A stretch of DNA of 15,444 bases from Verrucomicrobiota bacterium (GCA_023446735.1 JAEXPQ010000250.1:1-15444); one strand, 5' to 3'. Positions 1 to 8,035 are shown, counted from the first letter of the stretch. Numbers and translations: made by a program. Notes: generated from the sequence alone by a model not told the origin.

Positions 1-654
1 GGCTCGCTCCTCGCCGCCGCGGGCGCGACGAGCCCCACAGGCGATGCCGAGGCCCCCGACGACAGCCAGCCGCCCGCCACGCCGCCCAACCACGGGCGCG
101 GGGCGATCACCCCGCCCGGCTCCGGCGGCGTCGCCCGCTTCCTCGACCGCTGCACCGCCTGCCAACTCTGCGTGAGCGCCTGCCCCACCCAGGTCCTCCA
201 GCCCGCGTTCCTCGAGTTCGGTTTTGCCGGGATCATGAAGCCGCGTCTCGATTTCAATCACTCGTTCTGCAATTTTGAATGCACGCGCTGCGGCGAGGTC
301 TGCCCCGACGGGGCCATCCTGCCGCTCGCGCCCGCGGAGAAGAAGCTCGTGCGCCTCGGCGTCGCCCACATCGACTACCGCAAGTGCATCGTGAAGGCCA
401 ACGGCACCGATTGCGCCGCCTGTTCCGAGCACTGTCCCACCCAGGCCGTCAGCACCGTGCCCTACGGCACCAACCTGCGCCTGCCCGAGATGCATCCCGA
501 GCTCTGCATCGGCTGCGGCGCGTGCGAGTACGCGTGCCCCGTCCGCCCTGAGCGCGCGATCGTCGTCAAGGCCCACGCCGTCCACAGCCGCGCCGAGAAG
601 AGGACGGAGGCGCCCGCCGCCGCCCCCGTCTCCGCGGAGGAGCTGCCGTTCTAG
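1..654 (+). CDS. Ferredoxin-type protein with four [4Fe-4S] clusters (NapG/MauM-like), 5' end missing
   Basis: The reading frame is open at the left edge, so the start lies outside the window; 217 codons precede the TAG stop. Four complete cysteine clusters are visible, numbered from the first visible codon: C51-C54-C57-C61, C90-C94-C97-C101, C129-C138-C141-C145 and C169-C172-C175-C179. Each ends in Cys-Pro, as in bacterial ferredoxin folds. All 16 ligands are present, so the protein should carry four [4Fe-4S] clusters and act as an electron-transfer subunit. About 45 Ala/Pro-rich residues precede the first cluster and look like a linker after a missing signal or membrane anchor. The pattern fits the NapG/MauM-like polyferredoxins, which are usually exported by Tat and work next to a membrane quinol-oxidising partner; that partner would be upstream and is not seen. 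A GTG at 172 is an internal codon inside the first cluster and cannot be the real start. The redox partner is unknown. Confidence 0.85.
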   Translation, partial: GSLLAAAGATSPTGDAEAPDDSQPPATPPNHGRGAITPPGSGGVARFLDRCTACQLCVSACPTQVLQPAFLEFGFAGIMKPRLDFNHSFCNFECTRCGEVCPDGAILPLAPAEKKLVRLGVAHIDYRKCIVKANGTDCAACSEHCPTQAVSTVPYGTNLRLPEMHPELCIGCGACEYACPVRPERAIVVKAHAVHSRAEKRTEAPAAAPVSAEELPF

Positions 655-871
655 CGGCGTATCCCTCTTTCCGAGTCGTTCGCGCCGCGCCGAGGCGCCC
701 TCGCGTTCGGGCCGCGGTGTCTGCGCCACGCCTGGGCCGTTTTCTTTCGCGAGGACCGCAAAAAGTGTTCGCCGTGCCGGGAGCGGCCACCTAGCCTGCG
801 CGCGCATCGAAAAACCGCGGGCGGCCTTCCTTCCACCGTTCGCCAGCTACCGACCGACCGTGACTCGTTCC

Positions 872-1987
872 ATGGCAAAATCGCGTCCCTCCACCAAGGC
901 CCGGTCCGCTGCTCCCGCGTCCCCCGTCGCGGCCAAACCCGCCGTCGGCCGCAAGGCTGCCGCAACTCCCCCGCCTCCGCCGCCACCCGTGCCCGCGGAG
1001 GACGAGCCACCGGCACCGCTGCCGGTTCCCACCAGCACCCGTATCGCTCCGGCCGCCGAGCGCGATCTTCAGCCCGAGCGCAGCACGATCAAACAATACC
1101 TCGCCGAGATCGGGAAGACCCCGCTCCTCACTCCGGCCGAGGAGGTCGCCCTCGCCAAGCGCATCAAGCGCGGCGACCGCGCCGCGCGCAACCACATGAT
1201 CCAGGCGAACCTTCGCCTCGTCGTGAAGATCGCGCACGACTACAAGGATTTCGGCCTCCCGCTCCTCGACCTGATCAGCGAAGGCAACATCGGCCTGATC
1301 AAGGCTGTCGAGCGCTTCGATCCCGCCAAGGGCGGCAAGCTCTCCACCTACGCCGCCTGGTGGATCAAGCAATCGATCAAGCGCGCGCTCGCCAACCAGT
1401 CCAAGACGATCCGCCTGCCCGTCCACCTCGTCGACAAGATCTCGAAGATGCGCAAGGTCGCCACCGCCCTCACCGAGGAGTTCGGCCGCGAGCCCACCGA
1501 GGAGGAGATCGCCATCGAGATGCAGATCCCGGTGAACAAGATCGCGCACATGAAGACGGTGAGCGTGCGCCCGGCCTCGCTCGACGCCCCCATCAACGAC
1601 GAGGAGGGCGGCAGCCCCTTCGGCGAGATCGTGGGCGACGAGAACGCCGCCAGCCCCTACGAGACCCTCCGCGAGAAGAACATCCAGGGCGACCTCAAGG
1701 ACCTGCTCGACTCCCTCGACGAACGCGAGGCGCGCATCATCAAGCTGCGCTTCGGCATCGAGGGAAACAACGAGATGACCCTCGAGGAGGTCGGCAAGCT
1801 CTTCAACGTCACCCGCGAGCGGGTACGCCAGCTCCAGAACCTCGCCATTTCCAAGATGCGCAAGGCCATGCACCGGATCGAGACGCAGCGCACCAAGGAC
1901 GACATCGACGAGGAACGCCGCGTGCGCGAGCGCATGGCGGTGATCCGCGAGTTCATCACGGAGAAAAGCAAGCACGGCGACCGTTGA
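872..1987 (+). CDS. RNA polymerase sigma factor, sigma-70 family, RpoD/SigA type
   Basis: This is a promoter-recognition subunit of RNA polymerase, 371 residues from the ATG at 872. A GTG at 860 would add four residues and cannot be excluded; neither start has a clear Shine-Dalgarno. Region 1.2 is at about residues 70-103 (STIKQYLAEIGKTPLLT). Region 2, with the core-binding and -10 recognition helix, runs to about 186 (STYAAWWIKQSIKRAL). Region 3 spans about 190-265. Region 4.2, the -35-binding helix-turn-helix, is at about 302-328 (TLEEVGKLFNVTRERVRQ). There is no large region 1.1. Instead the first 60 residues are Ala/Pro/Lys-rich with seven consecutive prolines at 33-39. The last 35 residues form a highly charged tail beyond region 4. 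Regions 2 and 4 fit group 1/2 sigma-70 factors, but whether this is the primary factor or an RpoS-like alternative cannot be settled here, so no symbol is given. Confidence 0.93.
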   Translation: MAKSRPSTKARSAAPASPVAAKPAVGRKAAATPPPPPPPVPAEDEPPAPLPVPTSTRIAPAAERDLQPERSTIKQYLAEIGKTPLLTPAEEVALAKRIKRGDRAARNHMIQANLRLVVKIAHDYKDFGLPLLDLISEGNIGLIKAVERFDPAKGGKLSTYAAWWIKQSIKRALANQSKTIRLPVHLVDKISKMRKVATALTEEFGREPTEEEIAIEMQIPVNKIAHMKTVSVRPASLDAPINDEEGGSPFGEIVGDENAASPYETLREKNIQGDLKDLLDSLDEREARIIKLRFGIEGNNEMTLEEVGKLFNVTRERVRQLQNLAISKMRKAMHRIETQRTKDDIDEERRVRERMAVIREFITEKSKHGDR

Positions 1988-1995
1988 GTCGACCG

Positions 1996-2012
1996 CCGCG
2001 CCGGTGGCGCGG
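1996..2012 (+). terminator. Hairpin just after the sigma factor gene (weak terminator candidate)
   Basis: A perfect 7-bp inverted repeat (CCGCGCC / GGCGCGG) with a GGT loop begins 9 nt after the sigma factor stop codon. No T tract follows, so intrinsic termination is uncertain; it may only stabilise the 3' end of the transcript. Confidence 0.35.
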
Positions 2013-2181
2013 GATTCATCCCTCGGTGACAGGCCCGAGCCGGGCCGCAGGCCTCGGCGGCCTTCGTCGACGACCGGACCTTCGAGCCCGCGGTCCGGAC
2101 CTGTCGCCGGACTCCCCTGCCGCGATTGTTCTCGTCAGTCCGGAACTCCGCTCGCTTGATCGCGGGCATCGCCGCACCCCT

Positions 2182-3726
2182 ATGATTTCCGCGTCGCCGT
2201 TCCGCTCCAGCCTCCTCGCCCTCGTCCTTGCCCTCGCGTATCCGCTCGTTCGCGCCGCGACCGAGACACCGAACACCCCCGCCGCGCCGCCGGCCGGCAT
2301 CGAGAGCTCCGTCGTGAAGATCTTCTCGACCGCGCGCCACCCCGACACCATCCGCCCCTGGACCAAGCAGGCGCCGAGCGAGTCCACCGGCAGCGGCGTC
2401 GTGATCGAGGGCCGCCGCATCCTCACCAACGCCCACGTCGTCCTCTACGCCAGCCAGGTGCAGGTCCAGGCCAACCAGTCCGGGGAGAAGATCTCCGCCA
2501 CCGTCGAGGCGATCGCGCCCGCCATCGACCTCGCCGTGCTCAAGCTCGACGACGAAGCGCTCTTCGCCACGCACCGCCCGCTGCTCTTCTCCGACACGAC
2601 CCCTGAGGTGAAGGACGCCGTCATGGCCTACGGTTTCCCCACCGGCGGCACCGAGCTGTCGATCACCAAGGGCATCGTCTCCCGCATCGAGTTCGCCCCC
2701 TACGGCCCCAACACCTCCGGCCTGCGTATCCAGATCGACGCCGCCATCAACCCCGGCAACTCCGGCGGCCCCGCCGTCGTCGGCGACCGCATGATCGGCC
2801 TCGCCTTCAGCCAGCTCGGCGGCGCCGAAAACATCGGATACATCATCCCGGCCGAGGAGATCCGGCTGTTCCTGGCCGATGTCGCCGACGGCGCCTACGA
2901 CGGCAAGCCCGGCATCTTCGACGAGTTCCAGACCCTCGACAACCCCGCCCTGCGCGCCTTCCTCAAGCTCGACCCCGCCGTGAAGGGCCTCGTCGTGCGC
3001 CGTCCCGCCGGCGACGCCGCCGACTACCCGCTGCGCGAATGGGATGTCGTCACCCGCATCGGCGACACGCCCATCGACACGGACGGCATGGTCCGCGTCG
3101 GCCCGAACCTGCGCGTTGGTTTCGGCTACCGCACCCAGCACGTCGCCCGCGACGGCAAGGTCCCGCTCACGATCGTGCGCGGCGCGCAGGAGCTCGCCGT
3201 CGAGCTGCCCGTCACGGCGGACCGCCCGCAGCTCATCCCCGACCTCCGGGGCAACTACCCGTCGTACTTCATCCTCGGCCCCCTCGTCTTCTCGAAGGCG
3301 ACCTCGCCGTTCGTGAACAGCATCGTCGGCAACAAGCTCCAGATCGGATACGCGCTGGGCTACACGGCCAACCCGCTGCTGCTGCGCATCGGCGACCGGC
3401 CCGCGTTCCCCGGCGAGGAGTTGGTCGTCGTCTGTTCGCCGTTCTTCCCGCACAAGCTCGTCAAGGGCTACGACAATCCCATCGCCAACGTCGTCGCCTC
3501 GATCAACGGCGTGCCGATCCGCAACCTCGCCCACCTCGTCGCCGTCCTGCGCGACTGTCGCGACGAGTTCATCGTCCTCGCCTACGAGCGCCGCGCCGGC
3601 GAGACGCAGGTCTTCAAGCGCACCGAGCTCCTCGCCGCCACCGACGAGATCCTCACCGACAACGGCATCCGCGCCCAAGGTTCGCCCGACACGCTGGCGG
3701 TGTGGGGCGCCGCGCCGGCCCGGTGA
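2182..3726 (+). CDS. Secreted HtrA/Deg serine protease with PDZ and a Deg9-like C-terminal domain
   Basis: This 514-residue protein starts at the ATG at 2182; the frame is open further upstream, but only this start gives a signal peptide. Residues 1 to about 25 are a Sec-type signal (hydrophobic SLLALVLALAYPLV, then RAA). The trypsin-like domain covers about 45-235 with the full catalytic triad: His85 (TNAHVV), Asp116 (AIDLAVLK) and Ser194 (NPGNSGGPA). A PDZ domain follows at about 245-345. A second PDZ-like domain at about 354-495 contains PSYFILGPLVFS and INGVPIRNLAHLVAVL, which resemble the C-terminal domain of plant DEG9-type proteases more than PDZ2 of DegP or DegQ. The likely role is periplasmic protein quality control by an endopeptidase. 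A hairpin sits in the 194-bp upstream gap (CCGGACC 2074-2080 with GGTCCGG 2092-2098). The gene converges on the acyltransferase gene. The family call is secure; the substrate is unknown. Confidence 0.92.
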   Translation: MISASPFRSSLLALVLALAYPLVRAATETPNTPAAPPAGIESSVVKIFSTARHPDTIRPWTKQAPSESTGSGVVIEGRRILTNAHVVLYASQVQVQANQSGEKISATVEAIAPAIDLAVLKLDDEALFATHRPLLFSDTTPEVKDAVMAYGFPTGGTELSITKGIVSRIEFAPYGPNTSGLRIQIDAAINPGNSGGPAVVGDRMIGLAFSQLGGAENIGYIIPAEEIRLFLADVADGAYDGKPGIFDEFQTLDNPALRAFLKLDPAVKGLVVRRPAGDAADYPLREWDVVTRIGDTPIDTDGMVRVGPNLRVGFGYRTQHVARDGKVPLTIVRGAQELAVELPVTADRPQLIPDLRGNYPSYFILGPLVFSKATSPFVNSIVGNKLQIGYALGYTANPLLLRIGDRPAFPGEELVVVCSPFFPHKLVKGYDNPIANVVASINGVPIRNLAHLVAVLRDCRDEFIVLAYERRAGETQVFKRTELLAATDEILTDNGIRAQGSPDTLAVWGAAPAR

Positions 3727-3748
3727 GCCCGGCGCGTTTCGCCGGCTC
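3725..3748. terminator. Hairpin between convergent genes, possible bidirectional terminator
   Basis: Nine base pairs with one bulged C pair GAGCCCGGC (3725-3733, plus G3734) with CGCCGGCTC (3740-3748) around a CGTTT loop. It spans the end of the protease gene and the 24-bp gap before the stop of the opposite-strand acyltransferase gene. The position fits a shared terminator, but neither side has a T tract. Confidence 0.4.
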
Positions 3749-3750
3749 GC

Positions 3751-4680
3751 CTACTTCAGCCCCGCATAGACGTCCGGATACCCGTCGCCGCGGCGCTTGA
3801 AGCGCTTGTGCTGCCACAGGTATTGCTCCGGCGCGGCGCGCACGAAGCGCTCGATCACGGCGTTGATCGCCGCGGCCTCCGCCACCGGGTCCTCCGGCAG
3901 CTCCGGCAGCGGCGCGCCGATCGTCACCCGGTAATGCCACCGCCCGGCCTTGCGCTCGCGCACCGCGCCCCACGGGATCACGAGCGCCCGGCCGAGCCGC
4001 GCGATCTTGCCCGTCGCGGCATTGGTCACGGCCGGAACCCCGAAGAACGGCGCGAGCGCGCTGTCCTTGATCCGTTTCCCCTGGTCGGGTGCATACCAGA
4101 GCAGGTCGCCCTCGCGCAACGCCCGCACCGCCCCCTTCAGGTCGTCGGCGGGGAACATCCGATACAGCCACTTGGTGCGCAGCCGCAGAATCTCGCGGGC
4201 GAAGACCGGGTGGTTCGGGTTGCGATAGAACGCACTCAACCGCCGGTGCGCGTTCGCGATGCGTCCGGAGATCTCGATCGTGTGGAAGTGGGCGCTGAGC
4301 AGGAGCACTCCCCGGCCGGATTGTCGCGCCGCCTCGAGATGCTCGAGCCCCTCGATCTCGTACCGGCCCTCGAACCGCTCCGGCGCGCCGTAGTAGGCGA
4401 TCAACGCCTCCATCGCCCCCATGCCGAACGACTCGTAGCACCGCCGCGCCAGCCGGCACCGCTCGGCCGCGGACATCGCCGGAAAGCACAGCGCGAGGTT
4501 GCGCTGCGTCACCGCGCGACGGATCGGCACGAGATAGTACAGCACCCGCCCGAGCCAACGCCCCAACGCCAACAGAAGCTCCCACGGCAGCGGCGCGAGC
4601 AGGCGGAAAAAGCCCACCGCCAGCCAAGCCGGCCAATAGTACGGCCGCCAGAGCCGCGGCGCTGTCTCGGAGTGGGCCAT
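3751..4680 (-). CDS. LpxL/HtrB-type lysophospholipid (lipid A) acyltransferase
   Basis: The protein has 309 residues, close to the usual LpxL/LpxM length of about 305-325. The family adds a secondary acyl chain from acyl-ACP to a Kdo-lipid A precursor at the inner face of the inner membrane. An N-terminal hydrophobic stretch (about 14-52) would anchor it. The catalytic H-x4-E motif is His131...Glu136 (HFHTIE). Other family blocks are RNPNHPVF (153-160), WYAPDQGKRIKDS (195-207), PFFGVPAVTNAATGKIARL (211-229) and the C-terminal PEQYLWQHKRFKRR (284-297). The ATG at 4680 was preferred because a longer frame back to 4764 would overlap the end of the upstream reductase gene. The reductase stops 11 nt upstream on the same strand, so the two are probably co-transcribed. 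The acyl chain length and exact acceptor cannot be read from the sequence. Confidence 0.88.
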   Translation of the reverse strand: MAHSETAPRLWRPYYWPAWLAVGFFRLLAPLPWELLLALGRWLGRVLYYLVPIRRAVTQRNLALCFPAMSAAERCRLARRCYESFGMGAMEALIAYYGAPERFEGRYEIEGLEHLEAARQSGRGVLLLSAHFHTIEISGRIANAHRRLSAFYRNPNHPVFAREILRLRTKWLYRMFPADDLKGAVRALREGDLLWYAPDQGKRIKDSALAPFFGVPAVTNAATGKIARLGRALVIPWGAVRERKAGRWHYRVTIGAPLPELPEDPVAEAAAINAVIERFVRAAPEQYLWQHKRFKRRGDGYPDVYAGLK

Positions 4681-4691
4681 CGGGATGATCG

Positions 4692-5615
4692 TCAGCGGGG
4701 CGCGCCCTTCGCCGCCAGCGCCCGCAGCAGCACATACAACATCTCCATCCGCGGGAGCGTGCACCCGGCCGCCGCCGCACGGCGCACCGGCTCACCCCAG
4801 ATGCTCTCGACCTCGAGCTCCCGCCCGGCCTGCCAGTCGAGCAGACTCGACGGCTTGTACGCTCCCAACGGCGGCGTGCGCGCCATCTGGAACTCCGCGT
4901 AGCTCTCCGGGATCGAGAATCCCAACGCCGCCGCACCACGCAACACTTCGGACATCAGCTCCCGCGAGAGCCTTCGCAGCCCTTCGTCGGCGAGCACACG
5001 ATCGGTGGTGATCCCGCCGGCGGCGATCGTCAGCCCGTTGAACGGCACGTTCCACACGAGCTTCTTCCAGCGCTCCTCGGCCAGGTTATCCGTCGCACGT
5101 GTCTTGATACCAGCCTGCTGGAACATCTCCACGATCTCCCGCAGGCGCGCCCCGGCCGGCCGGCCGAACTCGCCGAGCGTCACCGCCCCCTCGACCGGAT
5201 TCACAATCACGCCCGGCCCCGTGCGGTTGATCCCGACGAAGCAAAGCCCCCCCAGCGTGCGTTCCGCACCCACGATCGCCGCTATCTCCTCCTCGGCGCC
5301 GAGACCGTTCTGCAGCGTGAGCACCAGCGTGCGCTCATGCAGGAGCGGCAACAGCACCCGCGCCAGTTCGCGATTCGCGGTCGTCTTCCACGCCACGATC
5401 ACCAGGTCGACCGGCCCCAGCTCCTCGGTGGTCGCGGCCGCTGTCGGCCGCTCGATCCGGAACTCGCCGAACGGCGCGACCACGCGCAGCCCGTTCGCCC
5501 GCACCGCCGCCAGATCCGAGCGCAGCAGAAACCGCACGTCGCGACCGGCGCGCGCCAGCATCGCACCGTAGAAGCCGCCGATGGCGCCCGAGCCGATGAT
5601 CGCGATCGATTTCAT
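4692..5615 (-). CDS. panE: 2-dehydropantoate 2-reductase (ketopantoate reductase, ApbA/PanE)
   Basis: This 307-residue cytosolic enzyme reduces 2-dehydropantoate to pantoate with NADPH, the second step of the pantothenate/coenzyme A pathway. An N-terminal Rossmann fold starts immediately with MKSIAIIGSGAIGGFYG (GxGxxG at residues 8-13). QNGLG carries Asn103, equivalent to the substrate-binding Asn of the family. The catalytic lysine lies in ERWKKLVWN and is most likely Lys185. The helical C-terminal domain follows (about 190-300), including EVESIWGEPVRRA. The frame could extend to 5732, but that stretch is low-complexity and unlike the family, so the ATG at 5615 is chosen. TTTTCTCC, not a purine-rich ribosome site, lies directly upstream. 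The acyltransferase gene follows by 11 nt. Some members of this family reduce other 2-keto acids, so the substrate is inferred. Confidence 0.88.
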   Translation of the reverse strand: MKSIAIIGSGAIGGFYGAMLARAGRDVRFLLRSDLAAVRANGLRVVAPFGEFRIERPTAAATTEELGPVDLVIVAWKTTANRELARVLLPLLHERTLVLTLQNGLGAEEEIAAIVGAERTLGGLCFVGINRTGPGVIVNPVEGAVTLGEFGRPAGARLREIVEMFQQAGIKTRATDNLAEERWKKLVWNVPFNGLTIAAGGITTDRVLADEGLRRLSRELMSEVLRGAAALGFSIPESYAEFQMARTPPLGAYKPSSLLDWQAGRELEVESIWGEPVRRAAAAGCTLPRMEMLYVLLRALAAKGAPR

Positions 5616-5783
5616 GGAGAAAAGTGCCCCGCGAAAGTGCCCAGCCGCCCCCGCGGGAGTCAACGTCTCTCCCCGAGTTTCGGTGAGAGCTGCGACGCCT
5701 CCCGCCTCCCCGACCTCGCGACGCCGAAGCACGAACCAGACCGGACACGAAAGCCGAACTTCCGATCCGGCCGCGCAGGCGCC

Positions 5784-7253
5784 TCAGAAGCCCGCAGGCA
5801 CCGGCATCCGTTCTGACGGGTCCGATACGCGGGACGGAGCCGCGGCCGCCTGCGTCGCCGCCGCGCGCCCGGCCAGGAGCCCGAGCTCGCCCACCACGGC
5901 CGACAAGGCCGCGGCATGGCGCTCCAGCTCCTGCGTCGAGGCCGAGGTCTCCTCGGCGCTCGCCGCGTTGGCCTGCGTGACCTTCTCCATCGCCGCAACG
6001 GCTCCCCCGAGCTGTTCCAAGCCCTTCTGCTGCTCGGAGCTCGCGCCGGCGATGGCGGTGATCAGTTCGTCGGTCCGCCGCACCCGGGTGACGATCTCCT
6101 CGAGCGCGCGTCCCACCTTCTCGCTGATGCGCACCCCTTCGCCGGTGCGGCGCACCGCATCCTCGATCTTGGCGGCCGTCTCGCGCGCGGCGACCGCGCT
6201 GCGTTGCGCGAGGCTGCGCACTTCCTCGGCGACCACGGCGAACCCGGCGCCGGCCTCGCCGGCGCGGGCGGCCTCGACGGCGGCGTTGAGGGCGAGAATG
6301 TTCGTCTGGAACGCGATCTCGTCGATGGTCTTGATGATCGAGGCGATCTGGTCGGAGGAGGATTTGATCGCCGCGACCGCCGTCGTCATCTCGCGCATGT
6401 CGGTGTGACCGGTCTCGGCCGCCGTGCGCGTCTCGCGCACGACCTCGCGGGCATGCCCGGCGCTCTCGGCATTGCTGCGCGTCATGCCCGAGATCTCCTC
6501 GAGCGTCGCGCTGGTTTCCTCGATCGCGGCGGCCTGCTGGCTGGCGCCGTCGGCGAGGATCTTGCTGGTGCCGGCCAGCTCGTGCAACGTGCCCCGCAGC
6601 TGGGCGCTCATCGTGTCGAGCGAGCCGCACGACTCGCCAAGCCGGCGACCGATGTTGCGGCGCAACACGAATCCGAAAACCACCAACGCCAGCGCCGCCG
6701 TGATCGCGACCGCGGCGACGGCAAAGTTGGCCCGGCGCAGTTCGCGTTGCGCGCCCTCGCGCAACCGGGCCTGCTCCGCCTGACGCGTCGAGAGGTCGGC
6801 GGCGAGGGCCTGCTCGAGCCGCTGGACGCACGGGCCCACCTCGCGCAGCAGCAGCTCCGAGGCGCGGCCACTGTCGCCCACCAGGACGGCGGCCACGGCC
6901 TTCTCTTCGCGCTCGGCGAGGGTGCGCCACGCGTCGCGCACTGCGGCCGCGAGCGGCTCCAAAGCGCGCGCGACCTCGGCATCGGTCGCCTTGGACTTGG
7001 CCAGCAGGCGCTCGATCTCGTCGGGGTCCTGCGAACGCACCACCTCCTGATAGAGCGCGCGACCGGCGCCGACCCGCGCCCGCAGTTCGATCGACTGAGT
7101 GAACGAATCGACCACTTCGCGCTCCGCCTCGAGCTGCTGGCGCTGCTGCCGCCCGGCCGAGTAGAGAAGCAAGGCGAGCGAAGCCGTCGTGACGAGCGCG
7201 AAGCCCGTCACAAGCACGGCGAGGAGTTGAGGGAGGCTGCGTGGCTGGGCCAT
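5784..7253 (-). CDS. Methyl-accepting chemotaxis protein with short periplasmic helical domain, no clear HAMP
   Basis: This is a 489-residue transmembrane chemoreceptor. Transmembrane helix 1 is at about 9-31, a mostly helical periplasmic segment at 32-175 and helix 2 at 176-197. The cytoplasmic signalling hairpin follows, with its tip at IDEIAFQTNILALNAAVEA and ARAGEAGAGFAVVAEEV (about 310-345), which binds CheA and CheW. The two arms are each about 120 residues, which would fit the 34-heptad class; this is an estimate. Only about 15-20 residues separate helix 2 from the signalling coiled coil, so a standard HAMP domain (about 50 residues) is not evident. There is no C-terminal NWETF-like tether; the end is Ala/Pro-rich. 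The start at 7253 lies 22 nt after a gene for a secreted Cache-like protein on the same strand, suggesting the two form one sensing unit. No che or flagellar genes are in the window, so the output pathway is unknown. Confidence 0.92.
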   Translation of the reverse strand: MAQPRSLPQLLAVLVTGFALVTTASLALLLYSAGRQQRQQLEAEREVVDSFTQSIELRARVGAGRALYQEVVRSQDPDEIERLLAKSKATDAEVARALEPLAAAVRDAWRTLAEREEKAVAAVLVGDSGRASELLLREVGPCVQRLEQALAADLSTRQAEQARLREGAQRELRRANFAVAAVAITAALALVVFGFVLRRNIGRRLGESCGSLDTMSAQLRGTLHELAGTSKILADGASQQAAAIEETSATLEEISGMTRSNAESAGHAREVVRETRTAAETGHTDMREMTTAVAAIKSSSDQIASIIKTIDEIAFQTNILALNAAVEAARAGEAGAGFAVVAEEVRSLAQRSAVAARETAAKIEDAVRRTGEGVRISEKVGRALEEIVTRVRRTDELITAIAGASSEQQKGLEQLGGAVAAMEKVTQANAASAEETSASTQELERHAAALSAVVGELGLLAGRAAATQAAAAPSRVSDPSERMPVPAGF

Positions 7254-7275
7254 GGGGCGGAGGGAGGACTGGCGC

Positions 7276-7824
7276 TCAGTTCGACATCTTGGTCATGCCC
7301 AAGCCGACGACGAGGGAGCCGATCGGCTTGTCGCCATCGAGGACCGGCACGGCAATCTGGACCTGCTGCATCCCCGTGGACTCGTCGACCTCGACATCGC
7401 CCTGCCAGACCTTGCCGGTCATCGGGTCGTCATGCTTGGCCTTGCCCTTGTGCGACCAACCGGAAGGCTTGGCGAGAAAGGCGACCTTCCCGCCATCGGC
7501 ACCGGAAAGAAACGCCTCGGTCACGATGGCGGACTTGCGGGTCTTGAGCACCTCGGCGGCGGGATTCTTCGAGAAGCTCCGCACAAGCGGATCGAGCAAT
7601 GTGAGCGTTTTCCACTTCTCCTGGGTCATGGACTGAGCTTCGGTCGAGGGCGCGGCATTGTAGCCCTTAACTGCCGCGACGATGGCAGGGTCGGCCGCGA
7701 GCACCTTGGCGGCGGCAACTTCAGTATCGATGATCGACTGGACCGCCGCGGGCGCGGCACAGCTCAGGGAAGTGAGGAACGAGGCGACGACGGTCGCCAG
7801 CACAGGGAGTATTCTAGTATTCAT
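7276..7824 (-). CDS. Secreted single-Cache (PDC-like) sensor domain protein
   Basis: This 182-residue protein starts at the ATG at 7824 with a signal peptide (hydrophobic ILPVLATVVASFLTSLS, then CAAPAA). Cys22 could be lipidated, but SLSC is a poor lipobox, so a soluble periplasmic protein is more likely. The mature part has an N-terminal helix (about 26-60) and then an alpha/beta domain with AEVLKTRKSAIVTEAFLS, GGKVAFLAKPSGWSHKGK and HDDPMTGKVWQGDVEVDEST. It ends in IAVPVLDGDKPIGSLVVGLG, which is typical of the distal strands of Cache/PDC sensor domains. No transmembrane or output domain follows, so it cannot signal alone. Its stop lies 22 nt before the chemoreceptor gene, which suggests it presents a ligand to that receptor. 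The frame is open further upstream, but only this start exposes a signal peptide. The ligand is unknown. Confidence 0.8.
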   Translation of the reverse strand: MNTRILPVLATVVASFLTSLSCAAPAAVQSIIDTEVAAAKVLAADPAIVAAVKGYNAAPSTEAQSMTQEKWKTLTLLDPLVRSFSKNPAAEVLKTRKSAIVTEAFLSGADGGKVAFLAKPSGWSHKGKAKHDDPMTGKVWQGDVEVDESTGMQQVQIAVPVLDGDKPIGSLVVGLGMTKMSN

Positions 7825-8035
7825 GGGAAGAAAGGCACCGGTGCGAGACTGGAAGGCCATTTTCGCGCTCGCGCCGCTCGCCCAGATCGAAGGGCGGGAG
7901 CGGACACTCGCACCACGGGGGAAAGAAGCGCACCGCCCATGGCATCGGTCCGAACCGCGGCGAGTTAAGCCAAGGCCGGTCGGCCGCGCACCGGAACCCG
8001 CCCGATCCTGCCCCAACACAAGACCGCCTCCGCCC

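Noticed and set aside
2074..2098. Inverted repeat CCGGACC/GGTCCGG with 11-nt spacer before the protease gene
   Set aside because: A 7-bp GC-rich inverted repeat is common in such DNA. It could be an operator, but nothing else supports one.
1360..2181. Upstream extension of the protease frame through the sigma factor gene
   Set aside because: The extension is Arg/Pro-rich nonsense overlapping a real gene; the signal peptide starting at 2182 marks the true N-terminus.
1657..3678. 673-codon minus-strand open frame opposite the sigma factor and protease genes
   Set aside because: The composition is repetitive Glu/Gly/Asp/Val and it spans two unrelated real genes plus their gap, so it is a shadow of codon bias.
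5335..6930. 531-codon minus-strand frame across panE and the MCP gene
   Set aside because: It is out of frame with both real genes and almost wholly Arg/Gly/Ala.
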